Shown here piece by piece: positions 24,475 to 35,560 of a stretch of DNA of 64,000 bases; the first letter of the stretch is position 1, and every line of letters starts with the position of its first letter. The notes beneath the pieces were generated by a model that did no database searches, was not told where the DNA came from, and saw nothing but the letters and a program-made list of their open reading frames with translations. The position numbers and the translations under genes were made by a program. Source of the DNA: Osedax fenrisi (Eukaryota; Annelida; Polychaeta; Sabellida; Siboglinidae); assembly GCA_964019155.1 (NCBI GenBank), contig OZ025239.1:558374-622373 (forward strand), given 5' to 3'.

Positions 24475-26460
24475 GGGGGAAATGGATCAAATAAAAAGAT
24501 CCAAATTACTGAGATAAAGTTAAAAGTGAAATTTTTTTAAATATATAGATAAATGTATACCTATTTTATATGAGCTTATAAGCTATCGTATACGACATAT
24601 TAAATAATGTAAAATAAACTTTAAAACACATATATTTTTTTTATTGAAAACAAATTTTGTTTTATTATAATTGTTCCAAACTAATATATTTACATTTTCA
24701 ATAATACCTAGTTTCATCTATATAGTATGTATATAATCTAACAATTTTATAAAGATTTATAAAACGGTTAAAACGGTGGAATATTCCAAACATTATAAAG
24801 TGTGTAAAATAAAATTCCGAAATATAAGATTCTAAAGTTTTTTTTTAATAAATACGCAATAATGTTTATTATATACAATATTCTATATAGTATATACTAT
24901 AAATTACTATTTAAATTAGAATCAGTATCTAAATCATGATATATAAATTGTCAACTTATTTCTGTTGACCATAGCTTAAGGTAAGGAGCATTGGATAGAT
25001 ATCCTATAGGTAGTTGGATACCTTCTCCATCCGATCGCATTTCTACTATGTATATATTATACAAAAATAACTAGTAACCAAATAAGGGTACTGTTTTATG
25101 CCACGCCATAACATTTGTTAAATATTCTATAGAATTTTATTTTTGATGAAAATTAAAAAAGAGGTTTTAGAATTACTTTTACATCACAATAAAATGATTA
25201 ACAAAGTAATATGATATTAAATATATATATAGGAATAATATATATATAATATATGAATAATGTATGCTTATATAATATAGACTATAGTATATTAACTATT
25301 ATATTAAATTAATATTATTAATAAATAAAAAATAAATAATTCTGAATACCATTTTTTATAAATATTTTAAAAAAATATCCGAAAACATTGTTGTGACATT
25401 TTCTAGAATGATTTATTTAAATTATATATAATTATTAAATCATTTTTATCATTGATATGTATAAGGTGATGTAAATATTAGGATAAAGTGGAATAAAAAC
25501 CAAAACAAAACCCAACATTGTGTACAAAATAGAGTATAAGTTGATTACATTATATTGTTAAAGTTGACTAAAGTTGTTTAAAGTATATATTGTCTTAGAA
25601 AAACTTTTCAATATGCTTTATTTAATGTGATAAATTTGATTATATTAAGAATATAATGTCTCATTTTTCCTTATTATTTGTGGAGACATGATCTATTTTG
25701 AATTTTTGAATAAAAAATGTTCTGAAAAATGTTTTGAATAAAGGAATATCCCATTTATTAATTATAATATACTAAACATTTGTAATGAATAAAATAATCA
25801 GTATTTTAGATGTAGTATGAGTTTTTTGTAAAAAAAAAAAAGATTTAGTTCAATATTTTATTATTCTACAAATTGTTATAGCCCATTTGTGGGCCTATGG
25901 GGTTTTGCCCTTCCCTTGAGCCAGTCCTTATTTTAAGAGAATTATCAAGAAATGTTCACTACAATTATTTTAAAACTTATAATAAGTGAAAATATGTTCA
26001 TATAAACTTCAAGTCTAAACAATATATAGTCTTTAAAATATACTGGTGACTTACAAATATACTGGTGACCTTGCCCCTCCTCCCCCTACCGAACATTCCT
26101 GGCTTGCCCGGGTGACACTTATTTCATAACAAATGGAACTAGTGGTTCCCCCTATATATATAAAACTTACTGATTAAATAAATGATTGCAAACAAGTAAA
26201 TAATCATATTATTGTTATAGTTGTAAACTGGTTATATTACAATACAATATATGATAATGTCATATAACCTGGCATGCATACACATATATGCATGCATAGA
26301 CACACACACATATGTGTACGGGCATTGTTTTATATGTGTGTGGGCATGTTATGACCAATACTCTATAAAGTATAATAGTTAGGTGTAAGGTACTTAGGTA
26401 TGAATGTAGGATATAAGTATTTGCGATTATTTCTTAAGTTAACTGAACTAAGATTGAATG
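24475..26460. other. AT-rich sequence with possible element ends
   Basis: TA followed by GGGGGAAATGGATCAAATAA at 24473-24494 resembles the left ends of the TA-flanked elements. A facing TTCCCCCTA occurs at about 26145-26153 but matches for only a few bases, so the pairing is weak. Between them are degenerate G/C-rich transposon-end relics at about 25885-25930 (GCCCTTCCCTTGAGCCAGTC, like an eroded hAT end) and 26065-26115. No gene seen. Confidence 0.45.
26055..26115. mobile_element. Solo transposon-end relic (C-rich)
   Basis: CCTTGCCCCTCCTCCCCCTACCGAACATTCCTGGCTTGCC (in two parts) reads in reverse as a GCCAGGAATG..GGGGGAGGAGGGGC type of end. Comparable relics are at 34985-35035 and 48005-48050. 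Confidence 0.4.
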
Positions 26461-26490
26461 TACATTGAATGTACATTTGTCATGCGAAAT

Positions 26491-26496
<6 letters not shown>

Positions 26497-26535
<39 letters not shown>
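26497..26535. repeat. (TA)n microsatellite
   Basis: Uninterrupted TA dinucleotides; the ORF across it is not considered a gene. Confidence 0.97.
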
Positions 26536-26540
<5 letters not shown>

Positions 26541-26857
26541 CGCAAGTGTATAGAAGACTACTCCAGTTTTTTTCGTATAATCTTTAAAATAAATCTAGAT
26601 ACACTTAAAGCGAATTTATGTATAATTATTGATATGCTATTCTTCAATATATATCTTAGCACATATTCAATATGCAGATTCATATTATATAACACTCTGT
26701 TATATAACATTATTATCCTATATAAACAGTTTTCTATTAACATTAATTTAATATTGTTTCAGTTTATAATTACAATATTAATTATATAGTATGTATATAG
26801 TATATAGTATATACTATAAACCCGATTACTCTAATATAAGTTATATAACAAATATAT

Positions 26858-26972
26858 TACATTCCCTATGTATGAAACCTAATTACTAACCACTATATGC
26901 CGCTGCTAGCAGTAGTATCGAATCACTGAAATAGATTTAGGTTCAGGGCGGTTTCCATACAACAATGTTTTC
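26858..26972. repeat. Dispersed repeat, partner at 55177-55295
   Basis: Shares ATTCCC-TAT, TAATTA, TGCCG, AGTAGT, the near-exact core CACTGAAATAGATTTAGGTT and CATACAACAATGTT, in the same order and spacing, with a segment in intron 3 of the CAAP1-like gene. Both copies are in the same orientation. Family unknown. Confidence 0.8.
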
Positions 26973-27609
26973 ATTTCTCTATTAAATTACATGCAATATA
27001 AATTAGCTTTTACTCGCCACATAGGTATTTATAGCATTTAAAAACTACATATCATATTACTTTGTTATATATTAGTATCGGATACTTAGTTTTCATCACA
27101 TAAATACTAATTAAAAACATATTATTTTTCATTTTAAAAGTACATAGTTTGATATACATGTTTTGTATACAAAATCGTATTATACAATTTCGCATAAGCA
27201 TTATATATTTCCTTAGATAATATGTGGTTATAGCAGGTAGGTTATACTTGGTTATAGGGAGCTCTCTTTTGTTTTTTTATATAATTATAATAATAAGAAA
27301 TAATAATAATTTATTAAAATTATATCAATTAAAATAATATATATTTTACCATTGTTCCATTATACATTCTTCCTATTTTCTAATAACTTTTTTTTTCTTT
27401 TATGTTGGCCACTTCAATATTTCATTTTAAATATTAAATATATGTATATTGTAAATATACCCCACCCCCCCACCTTCACACGAGGACCTGGCTGGAGATA
27501 ATTCATTTAGATGTAGCCATGACTAATAGTATCGTATAAGATAGATGTATTGTGGGTTATCTGTCATGGCATGTCTCTGTTCGGCGTACCTGGAGTAGTG
27601 CTGATTATG
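26973..27609. other. Unassigned AT-rich sequence
   Basis: Holds a C-run (CCCCACCCCCCCACC at about 27460-27475). No gene recognised. Confidence 0.45.
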
Positions 27610-27610
27610 T

Positions 27611-27706
27611 TAAGGACAGCGTAAGGACAGCGTAAGGACAGCGTAAGGACAACGTAAGGACAGCGTAAGGACAGTGTAAGGACAGCGTAAGCCTTACGTT
27701 GTCGGA
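27611..27706. repeat. 11-bp array GTAAGGACAGC ending in an inverted copy
   Basis: About seven to eight copies of GTAAGGACAGC (variants ACAACG and ACAGTG) end at CGTAAG. The sequence then turns into CTTACGTTGTCGGAC, the inverse of GACAACGTAAG. The end of the array can therefore fold back on its own units. Confidence 0.88.
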
Positions 27707-28288
27707 CAATGTCACGTGATATATTTCATATGTAGAACGGTAAACCATCCAATTATTGTACAACTATACGACTATCCATTATACACACTCTAGTGTGTGT
27801 ACACTCTCTAGTGTGTGTATATAATATATCTATAGTGATGTCAATTCTGCTCATTTTTAAGTATTGATGCAGACTCGATGTCATTTTCAAAAGCCACAAT
27901 ATATTATAACTAAAAGTATAAATGTAATCTCATATCTAAAATCAGTAGGAATTCAATTAATCGGTAATTAAGCAGTTAACTTCCCTTTTAAAGGGAGGCA
28001 CTACTTTCACAATTTTATTTTTTTAAGGGAAAGGGAAATGTAAAATAGTTTCACTTAATCATTAATCGAAATATTAATGTAGTCTCGTGAGACTTCAGTA
28101 TCAAAATGCATAGATTTATCCTTAGAACCGAAAGTATAAAGGATCAGTCTATATACGTCTATATCAGATCCATCTTGCCATTTGCCATCAAATGTATTTC
28201 TTAAATAGATGACAATAATGTGGATAAATATTTATATTAAATTTAATTTTAATATAAGAAATGAGTTTACTTGTACTGCATTCACGTG
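27707..28288. other. Unassigned sequence
   Basis: CTAGTGTGTGTAC direct repeats at 27790-27818. The segment 27835-27880 (GTGATGTCAATTCTGCTCAT) resembles the ends of the element at 11899-12167 only loosely. No gene. Confidence 0.4.
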
Positions 28289-28481
28289 TATACATAGGTT
28301 ACACATAGGTTACACATAGTTTATACATAGGTTACACATAGGTTATGCATAGGTTATGCATAGGTTATGCATAGGTAACACATAGGTTACACATAGGTTA
28401 TACATAGGTTATACATAGGTTATACATAGGTTATGCATAGGTAACACATAGGTTACACATAGGTTACACATAGGTTACACA
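28289..28481. repeat. 11-bp array CATAGGTTACA, about 17 copies
   Basis: CATAGGTTACA alternates with CATAGGTTATG, CATAGGTTATA and CATAGGTAACA variants. The block TTATGCATAGGTAACACATAGG occurs twice, showing higher-order duplication. Confidence 0.93.
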
Positions 28482-29149
28482 CCTATTAGTTCATGTATTC
28501 ATGTATTCATGTTGTCCACTTATTTCTCTTTAGTTTGATTTGAGTAAATAATATCAAAAAGATGATCGGCGAAAGTTAAATTATTACAAACGGACGTTTA
28601 CCGTGTTTCACAAACAATAAAGTGTATCTTTAAATATATATTTATTTTAATATAATATAATAGAATATATTGTGAAATAAATATAGAAACTATAGACATA
28701 ATGTCGGGTTTGTAGAAGTGGCTACTTCTACATAGGACCTATAGGTTCTAATAGTCTCAAGATCTGAGATAAATTGTCTCGTTTCGGATAGAGATCGTTT
28801 TATAACAAAAACATAAGTCTGTGATCTTCATCAAAGTTAAACGGGGGTCTTGACTCGAGTAACAAGAGCTCGACATGTAACAAGATCTCGGCATCATCTA
28901 TATAGCTAGCACTCACACCGGCATAAGGCAAACGGTAATGCCGATGTAAGAATGAATAAGATGATTTAGTAGGGGAGTACATTTAACACGAATGTTCACT
29001 AAGGAAGAATACTAGTTAGATATCCTTTCGACTAGAGAATGCATTAGTTTTAATATTCTCTATAGATAATGTATACTATACATTGTATAGTCTAAACATA
29101 TAGTCTACAGGATATCTCACTATTGTGTACTAATGTATACCTAATACGC
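28482..29149. other. Unassigned sequence
   Basis: A somewhat GC-richer patch at 28680-28990 has one 60-codon minus frame (28800-28982) without recognisable motifs. Fragments such as AGATCTCGGCATCATCTATA and ACTCGAG recall the 32-bp array element at 11899-12167 and may be an eroded relative. Confidence 0.4.
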
Positions 29150-29229
29150 TAGGGGAGAGTACTCGAATACTGATACCATAACAATAAATAACCAAAACTT
29201 TATTATTTCTTAATTACAAATTTATAATT

Positions 29230-29231
<2 letters not shown>

Positions 29232-29278
<47 letters not shown>
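29232..29278. repeat. (TA)n microsatellite
   Basis: Uninterrupted TA dinucleotides. Confidence 0.98.
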
Positions 29279-29281
<3 letters not shown>

Positions 29282-29416
29282 GTAGCTATATACTATATAC
29301 ATATACTAGCTATTTTAAAATTTAATTTAAATTGTTTAACTCTGAGATAGAAGGGGTGTCCATATTATGTGCACTACCGAATACCGATACATTTGCACAT
29401 ATTACTGACACCCTAA

Positions 29417-29421
<5 letters not shown>

Positions 29422-29461
<40 letters not shown>
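29422..29461. repeat. (TA)n microsatellite
   Basis: Uninterrupted TA dinucleotides directly upstream of the SINE. Confidence 0.98.
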
Positions 29462-29462
<1 letters not shown>

Positions 29463-29757
29463 CTGCCTGTGTGGCTCAGTGGCTAAGGCGTCAGACACAC
29501 AAGCAGTAGGACACGGGTTCGACCCTCGTCCGGACCATTAATTAATTTTATAAAATGGGTCTTAAAATATTATTTAGAAGTGATCTTATATAATTGTGTA
29601 TAAATAAATGATCGGCTCTCGTTAAAACCATGGATGCCTTAACATGAGAGCGGCTTCGAAGGGACATTAGAGCCATATATGGTTATAAATGAAAACTTCA
29701 TCTAAGTTCCTGGATGGGATGAAAGGACTCCACCAAATAAAAATAACAATAACAATA
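29462..29757 (+). mobile_element. tRNA-derived SINE
   Basis: The head contains an RNA polymerase III A box (TGGCTCAGTGG, 29472-29482) and B box (GGTTCGACCC, 29516-29525) at tRNA-like spacing. The 3' part of the tRNA-like head ends GTCCGGACCA, but the 5' end does not pair with it as an acceptor stem, so this is not a functional tRNA. A body of about 210 bp follows (CTCTCGTTAAAACCATGGAT, then GGATGGGATGAAAGGACTCC), ending in an A-rich simple tail, AAATAACAATAACAAT. This is the standard SINE layout: internal promoter, unrelated body and short tandem tail. It lies inside the family B TA-flanked element. Confidence 0.9.
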
Positions 29758-30475
29758 TATATATTGTTATAACAATATATTTATGTATATATAAAATATA
29801 ATTACTTGTATAGATTATTATTGATAATTGATGCATATAAGGTGCTATTACATACATTTAAAGTATATGTGTAGATACTCCATGTTAAAATTGTTATATC
29901 GTCTATATCAACTTTCTAGGCAAGAATGCTCGTCCCACGATATATGAATTTCAAAACAAAATTGGGATGTTGCTTTCTAACTATTATATTTCCGTATGTG
30001 CACCCAATACTAATGAGTCATTAGTAATGGTTATATTTACTCTTTAAAAACGCAATATAAAAGCCTCATTAACTGGTGTCCATATTATGTGCAATTAGGG
30101 TGTCGATATTATGAACATGTATGTTTCTTAGGAAAACGTTAATAACTTTGCACCCCATTATGAACAATATAAAATATTTCTATCACATTGTAAAATATAA
30201 TTAGATTTAAATATAATAGATAATTTTTTAATTTTAAACAATTGAGAATCAATAAAACTTCAAACTTCAACATTTTTATAAATTTAGAGTCATAACGAAA
30301 AAATCAGTTTTTTTTATAATTAAAAAAATATAAATATTTAAAAAAAAATTATACTTATATGTATTAGAATTATATTACTTAATATTTCGTAAATTAATTA
30401 TTTTTGATTGGAGTTAAATTTTATAAGATCTCTAGGGTGTCAATATTACGTGCATATCAGTATTTTAGTATTCTT

Positions 30476-30512
<37 letters not shown>

Positions 30513-30515
<3 letters not shown>

Positions 30516-31125
30516 GAGGGAATGGGGTAGTGGCCGAGGACGTAGTAGTGGCCGTTTTAATTAACGCTTAAATGGTGCTTGATAGGATAAAAAGTTCTAT
30601 ATACAATATTTAGATAATAAAAATATCTATAAAATATAGTAAATTGTTTTTTAAAATAATTAATGAATTACTATAATTTATTATATAATCATTTTTTTGT
30701 CAAATGTTGACAAAAAACATGATTATATATATATATATTTATGCTTATTTATGTGTAAGAGCATGTATATATATAATTAAATCATTGAATCAAATAAGGT
30801 GCGTATGCATCATAAATATAATTATTTAATATTACATAATTAAACAAATATAAATCGAATACATTAAGAGACACCTATAGTATTTTCTGGTACTAGCGGC
30901 CACTACTACGGCCTTGCCTTATTTGAGTGCTTTTTGTAATGCCTAATCAAACGTTTATATTATTAGGTTAAACACTTTATATATAAAAGTGAAATCACAA
31001 TATTCTAGAACTATATGATTTCTAGTTTATTCAAAATAAATAAGAGCCTAAAATTCAGTATTTATCGATATATTAGAAATCTTCTGAGGCATATTAATTA
31101 TCGGCCACTACTCCCTTCCCTCCCC
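30513..31125. mobile_element. TA-flanked element with GTAGTGGCCG motif (family C), 613 bp
   Basis: The left end GGGGAGGGAATGGGGTAGTG, then GCCGA, and the inverted right end TCGGCCACTACTCCCTTCCC, then TCCCC, match closely. TA lies outside both ends (30511-30512, 31126-31127). The terminal word recurs inside as GTAGTAGTGGCCG at about 30543 and CGGCCACTACTACGGCC at about 30897. No ORF. Confidence 0.88.
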
Positions 31126-31312
31126 TATATTGATTACATATATATGTATATAATAAAAATAACATTTACAAAATATGGTAACTACATTTTATTTTAATAA
31201 CATGACCTAAAATATGCAATAATATATATTATAATATTTAAAATAAATTGATAACAATTCATATAAAAAAATGTATTAAATATAAAATATTGAAGAACAT
31301 AATGTTTATCAC

Positions 31313-31316
<4 letters not shown>

Positions 31317-31363
<47 letters not shown>
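31317..31363. repeat. (TA)n microsatellite
   Basis: Uninterrupted TA dinucleotides. Confidence 0.98.
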
Positions 31364-31364
<1 letters not shown>

Positions 31365-31479
31365 TAGAATATGTGAACACAACATAACTATTTGGTTCTA
31401 ACTAACTTTATAATTAAAATGATGCAACTATAAACTTAAACACTATTAGTAATCAATAGTTCTGTAAGAAAGTAACGTT

Positions 31480-31553
31480 TGGTTATGTAAGAGGTTATGT
31501 AAGAGGTTATGTAAGAGGTTATGTAAGATGTTATGTAAGATGTTATGTAAGAT
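31480..31553. repeat. 13-bp array GGTTATGTAAGAG, about 6 copies
   Basis: GTTATGTAAGAG repeats three times, then GTTATGTAAGAT three times, a sharp switch of one variant base part-way along. Confidence 0.92.
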
Positions 31554-32168
31554 CACGTGTGTTATATTGTGAATAGATTCGTATTTTACCTGGTCAACTA
31601 TAAATCTATGATCTGTATATTGAATATGTACCTACTTGTATCAAAGGGCTTTGCATATATCTATATATGTAAGAATAGTATACTAATAAGTAGGATACAT
31701 TCACTGAGATATAATCATCTATCTAGATTTCTTGTAGAGATTATACTAACAATACGGCATGACTTGTCTGCTACACATACGCTTGTGCATGTGTGTCATT
31801 GCTCATGCGCATGACATATATACATGCAATATACGCAATCTACAAGTTTAGTTGTCTTCAGATATAATCGCACATACCTAAAATTACTTAGTGGGGAATT
31901 GGTGCGCATACTTCACAGATCAAACAATGCAAACATGTATACTATTCGTCAATATATATATGTGTGTGTGTGTACGTGTATTTGTGTACGTGTATTTGTG
32001 TGATATCAAAGAAATGTTGGCACTTAGCCAACTGGTATTTAAATTCAAACCATATTGTGTGAGAACATACCTATAGGTCTATCGTAGGCCTATTTACATA
32101 TAAAAACCCGCAACGGCAGATTTAGTAAAGATAACTCAACAAAAATAAATGTTAAATCATACAGATAA

Positions 32169-32209
<41 letters not shown>

Positions 32210-32210
<1 letters not shown>

Positions 32211-32925
32211 AATTGAATTGAATTGTTTATTTATACACCAATATAGCGGGTGTCCTCTCTGATGTATAACAATAACGAAAAGTGATAAAAACAAACGAAT
32301 AGAAAATACAAAATAACAACAATTAAAATTAAATTAAATTAGATATAAAGATTAAATAAAGCGTATACAAAAATAAATTAAGAAGTGTTTGGATAATATG
32401 TTAGTTTCTTTCTGAAACAATATAAGGATTGGACATTCCGTAAGTCATACGGTAGGAAGTTCCATATGCGAGGAACAGCGGAGGAGAATGCGCGATTACT
32501 AAATCCGTTAAATAAAGTATTGCTCTTCAAAATAATTACATCCTATATTCGAATCTGCTTCAGTATGCAAATACGTTTCAGTTGATTGTGTAGATAGTCA
32601 GGCTATCTAGGAATATAGATTTATGAGCTAAACAAAGTAAACGATGTTTGCATCGCTTTCTAAATAATTGTCATTTAAGATGATGTTGGTGTTCATCTGT
32701 TTTCAAATGTTCACTACGATTGATATTATAAATAAGGCGTATAGAAGCGCGAATAATTCTATCAATCTTTTTTACCTCTATATTCTTTAAGTCACTAAAT
32801 AATGATCCGCAATAATCAATTCTGGATAATACTAGAGCATTAATAATTATCTTAGTAATACGCTTAGAGCAATTCTTTCTAATATGACCAATCCTATAAG
32901 TATACATATATAATATTTATATATT
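32210..32925 (-). mobile_element. L2-like LINE 3' end, copy 2
   Basis: The minus strand encodes NALVLSRIDYCGSLFSDL (32671-32907 frame) and, after a frame change, NRAFSSAVPRIWNFLPYDLR followed by VQSLYCFRKKLTYY, the typical C-terminal tail of L2/CR1 elements. The 3' end carries the tandem pentamer ATTCA (three copies) at 32210-32225 next to a TA run. Stops and a frameshift are present; only the C-terminal part survives. Confidence 0.88.
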
Positions 32926-32939
32926 TATTGATTATTAAT

Positions 32940-33829
32940 TTATTATTTTGAATGAATTAAAATGTAACAGTACATGGAGTATTATAAAACAGTTTATAAC
33001 TTGTAACCCTTATTACATTGCATTACATTCTTGTAAACAGTTCATTTTCTATAACATTATTTAAAATTACTTAGGTATATAAAAATGACTTGCCTATATA
33101 AAATGGATATTAGATCATTTTAAAATAAAACCACAATAATGATAATAGTTCTGAAAGGTGGGAAATTATATTCACACATATTAGATATTTAATTAATATA
33201 ATATAATAATATTACAATTAATATGTGTTCCTTAATTAAATTAAATTTATATAAATATATATACAGTGAAACATCTATATAATACATTTTTTTTTTCAAT
33301 AATTAATTTCTTATAGATAGGTTTTCTTATAAAGAGATTTTTACTTTTCCCATGATTTTAAGAATTAATTTATAATTGAAAATATATTATATAACCTTTA
33401 GGTTATATATATATATAGTATATGTATTTATTTAAAAGTAATAATCAAAATAATAGAATAGAAATATAATTTATTAAAAATATTTTTATAATTGTTTGTG
33501 TTAAAATAATTTTAGCTGTGCAGTGTACAGTTTTTAAATAATAGATTAACAAAGTCATAATACTGTGATGAATTGTTAAAAACTTTATATAAAATGAAAA
33601 CTATAATATTCACGCTTCGACATGTCAAATTAAATTTCAAATTCAAATTAAATTTCATTAGATTTACATAGAAAATATAAATTATAACTCATCAATGATG
33701 ATTATAATATAATTAATAGTATACTAATCTATTATATATTTAACAACTCATTTTATAATATAATATATTGTATCATCTAGTAATATATATAACATTGATA
33801 TGATAACATTTATTAAGTAAACCTATAGG
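32940..33829. other. AT-rich intergenic sequence
   Basis: No gene, element end or array recognised. Confidence 0.5.
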
Positions 33830-33831
33830 TA

Positions 33832-34773
33832 AGGGAAAGTCTCCTATTACCGACCACTAAATGATTATTTGTAATAACTTATTCAATATTAAATATATTT
33901 ATTTGACAAATTTGTTAATAAGGTAATATTATGGCAATGAATAATGTGGCTATTTTAAATTTTTGATATAATTAAATTAACAAGAATAAACAGGGGGTCG
34001 GTAATCAGATATCTGTTCCTAATACCGACCCCCTAAAATAATCGTGGTATAAATAATTTTAGTATTATAATATCCAATCAACATAGTAGATATCCATAGA
34101 TATAAATAATTATAACATGCACGAAATTATTTTGTTATTGAATTTATGTTTTAATAGTAATATTAAATTTAAACTTTATAGAAATTATATTAAAATAGTG
34201 TGTAGGTTATTATTATTATTTAATATTTAGTTAGTAATCAGTATGTATATAATAGAATGGAATCATGTATCCTTAATCTATATAAATGATACACTAACAA
34301 CTTATGACATATTTTAAAGTAAAATACGGATCTATTTTGTTTGGATATTATAAATCACATGGGGTCGGTATTAGGGTAATGTAGGGGGTCGGTATTAGGA
34401 AAATCATATGGGTTGCTATAATTAAGATATTTTAGTTAATAGTTATTCAAATTGAATTATTTTTATAATAATTATAAACATTGTATCGATCTACAATATT
34501 ATGCTAAGTATTAAGTTTCCTTTTAATTAATAAAGTATTTACAATGATTTAAAAAAGTTATTATTCAAATATTAAAAAAGTAAAAACAGAATATTACATT
34601 TTATCAAATAAAAATTGTAGGATTGAATATTTTGTAAAACAATATACTTATTCATATTTATCATTAAATTGCTAACAGTTCATGTATATATAAGTTTTTG
34701 ATATCACTTATAGTTACTGAGATACGAGAGGGGGTCGGTATTAGGAAGGGGTCGGTAATCAGAGACTTTCCCC
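33832..34773. mobile_element. TA-flanked element with reiterated GGGGTCGGTATTAGG motif (family D)
   Basis: The left end AGGGAAAGTCTCCTATTACC-GACC pairs with the inverse of the right end GGTCGGTAATCAGAGACTTT-CCCC, with TA outside both (33830-33831, 34774-34775). The motif recurs inside in both orientations: GGGGGTCGGTAATCAG at about 33993, CCTAATACCGACCCCCTA at about 34018, GGGGTCGGTATTAGGG at about 34361, GGGGGTCGGTATTAGG at about 34384 and again at about 34731. No ORF. Confidence 0.87.
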
Positions 34774-34984
34774 TAACTTTTTTTTTAATGTATGTCAGAT
34801 TATAATTTAATAAATATTATAGCATTTTTATTTTACTTATTTATATTGTAAAAAAATGTAAATCTTGCATTTACATTAACCATATGCATATACAAAGATC
34901 ACCGAGAGTATTCCAATAGAGAGGATTTATAATGTAATTCAATAGTAATTGATGGTGCAAAAAAAAATATCTAGAACAAAATCA

Positions 34985-35035
34985 TGCCCCCCCCCCTATT
35001 CTGAAATCGTTCCGACGCCCCTATACCCTAGATAC
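34985..35035. mobile_element. Solo transposon-end relic (C-rich)
   Basis: A C-run followed by TATTCTGAAATCGTTCCGAC and GCCCCTATA. The reverse reads TAGGGGCGTCGGAACGATTT, closely similar to the relic at 48005-48050 (GGGCGTAGGAATGGTTTAGG in reverse). No partner end seen. Confidence 0.45.
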
Positions 35036-35298
35036 ATTGAGTAGTTGTACTAGTAGATCATTTCTAAGAAGCCAATTTATGATTTCAGATGCATATTACA
35101 GAAGTTCCAAGTTAGAGTTAAGCGAGTTAACAGGAATTTTAATAATTAGCTGTATATCATCAGCATATATATGGTGGTAATATTAGGAATTTACTAATAA
35201 TATTAGATAGAGGACGTAAGTAAATGGAAATATATATATATAATGAAACATTGACAATGTATTATTAGTGCACTTAAATATAAACGAAATTATATGTA

Positions 35299-35560
35299 GG
35301 GGAAGGTAGGTGTACTAGTGTGCATAATTCGCATGCTTTTTTGTAGCATAAGTCAAATAAATATGAACATATAGAATAATTTTAATTTTGTTATATATAA
35401 TATATACAAAGTATTTACATTTATAATATGACTATCTTCGTTTATAAATAAAATGAAAATTTATGTTAAAATTGTATTAATTAATGGGCGGCAAATGTGA
35501 ACACATGTGAACAAAATAATTTTTTAATTATTTGATAAAAATGATTTTATATTATAATAA
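35299..35560. mobile_element. Possible left end of a further TA-flanked element
   Basis: TA then GGGGAAGGTAGGTGTACTAG at 35297-35318 has the same GGGGAARG start as the family A-D elements. A matching inverted right end was not found, so the right boundary given is arbitrary. Confidence 0.4.

Larger units (their letters stand above)
29152..30478. mobile_element. TA-flanked element with reiterated GTGTCCATATTATG motif (family B)
   Basis: The left end GGGGAGAGTACTCGAATACT, then GATA, pairs with the inverse of the right end TATCAGTATTTTAGTATTCT-TCC, with TA outside both (29150-29151, 30479-30480). Inside, GGTGTCCATATTATGTGCA occurs at about 29357 and 30076, GGGTGTCGATATTATG at about 30098 and GGGTGTCAATATTACGTGCA at about 30435. 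The element is split by a nested tRNA-derived SINE (29462-29757) and by two TA runs. Confidence 0.75.
31128..32174. other. AT-rich sequence with microsatellite and short array
   Basis: A TA run at 31317-31363, a 13-bp array at 31480-31553 (annotated separately), and a GTGTGTGTACGTGTATTTGTGTACGTG run at about 31960-32000 (two overlapping words). Two ORFs (31557-31814, 31891-32076) show no recognisable domain and are not called. Confidence 0.5.

Noticed and set aside
27460..27476. Possible transposon end at the C-run
   Set aside because: Only a simple C-rich run; no inverted partner or duplication.
29462..29535. Functional tRNA gene
   Set aside because: A and B boxes are present, but the 5' and 3' ends do not form an acceptor stem and the sequence continues into a SINE body and tail.
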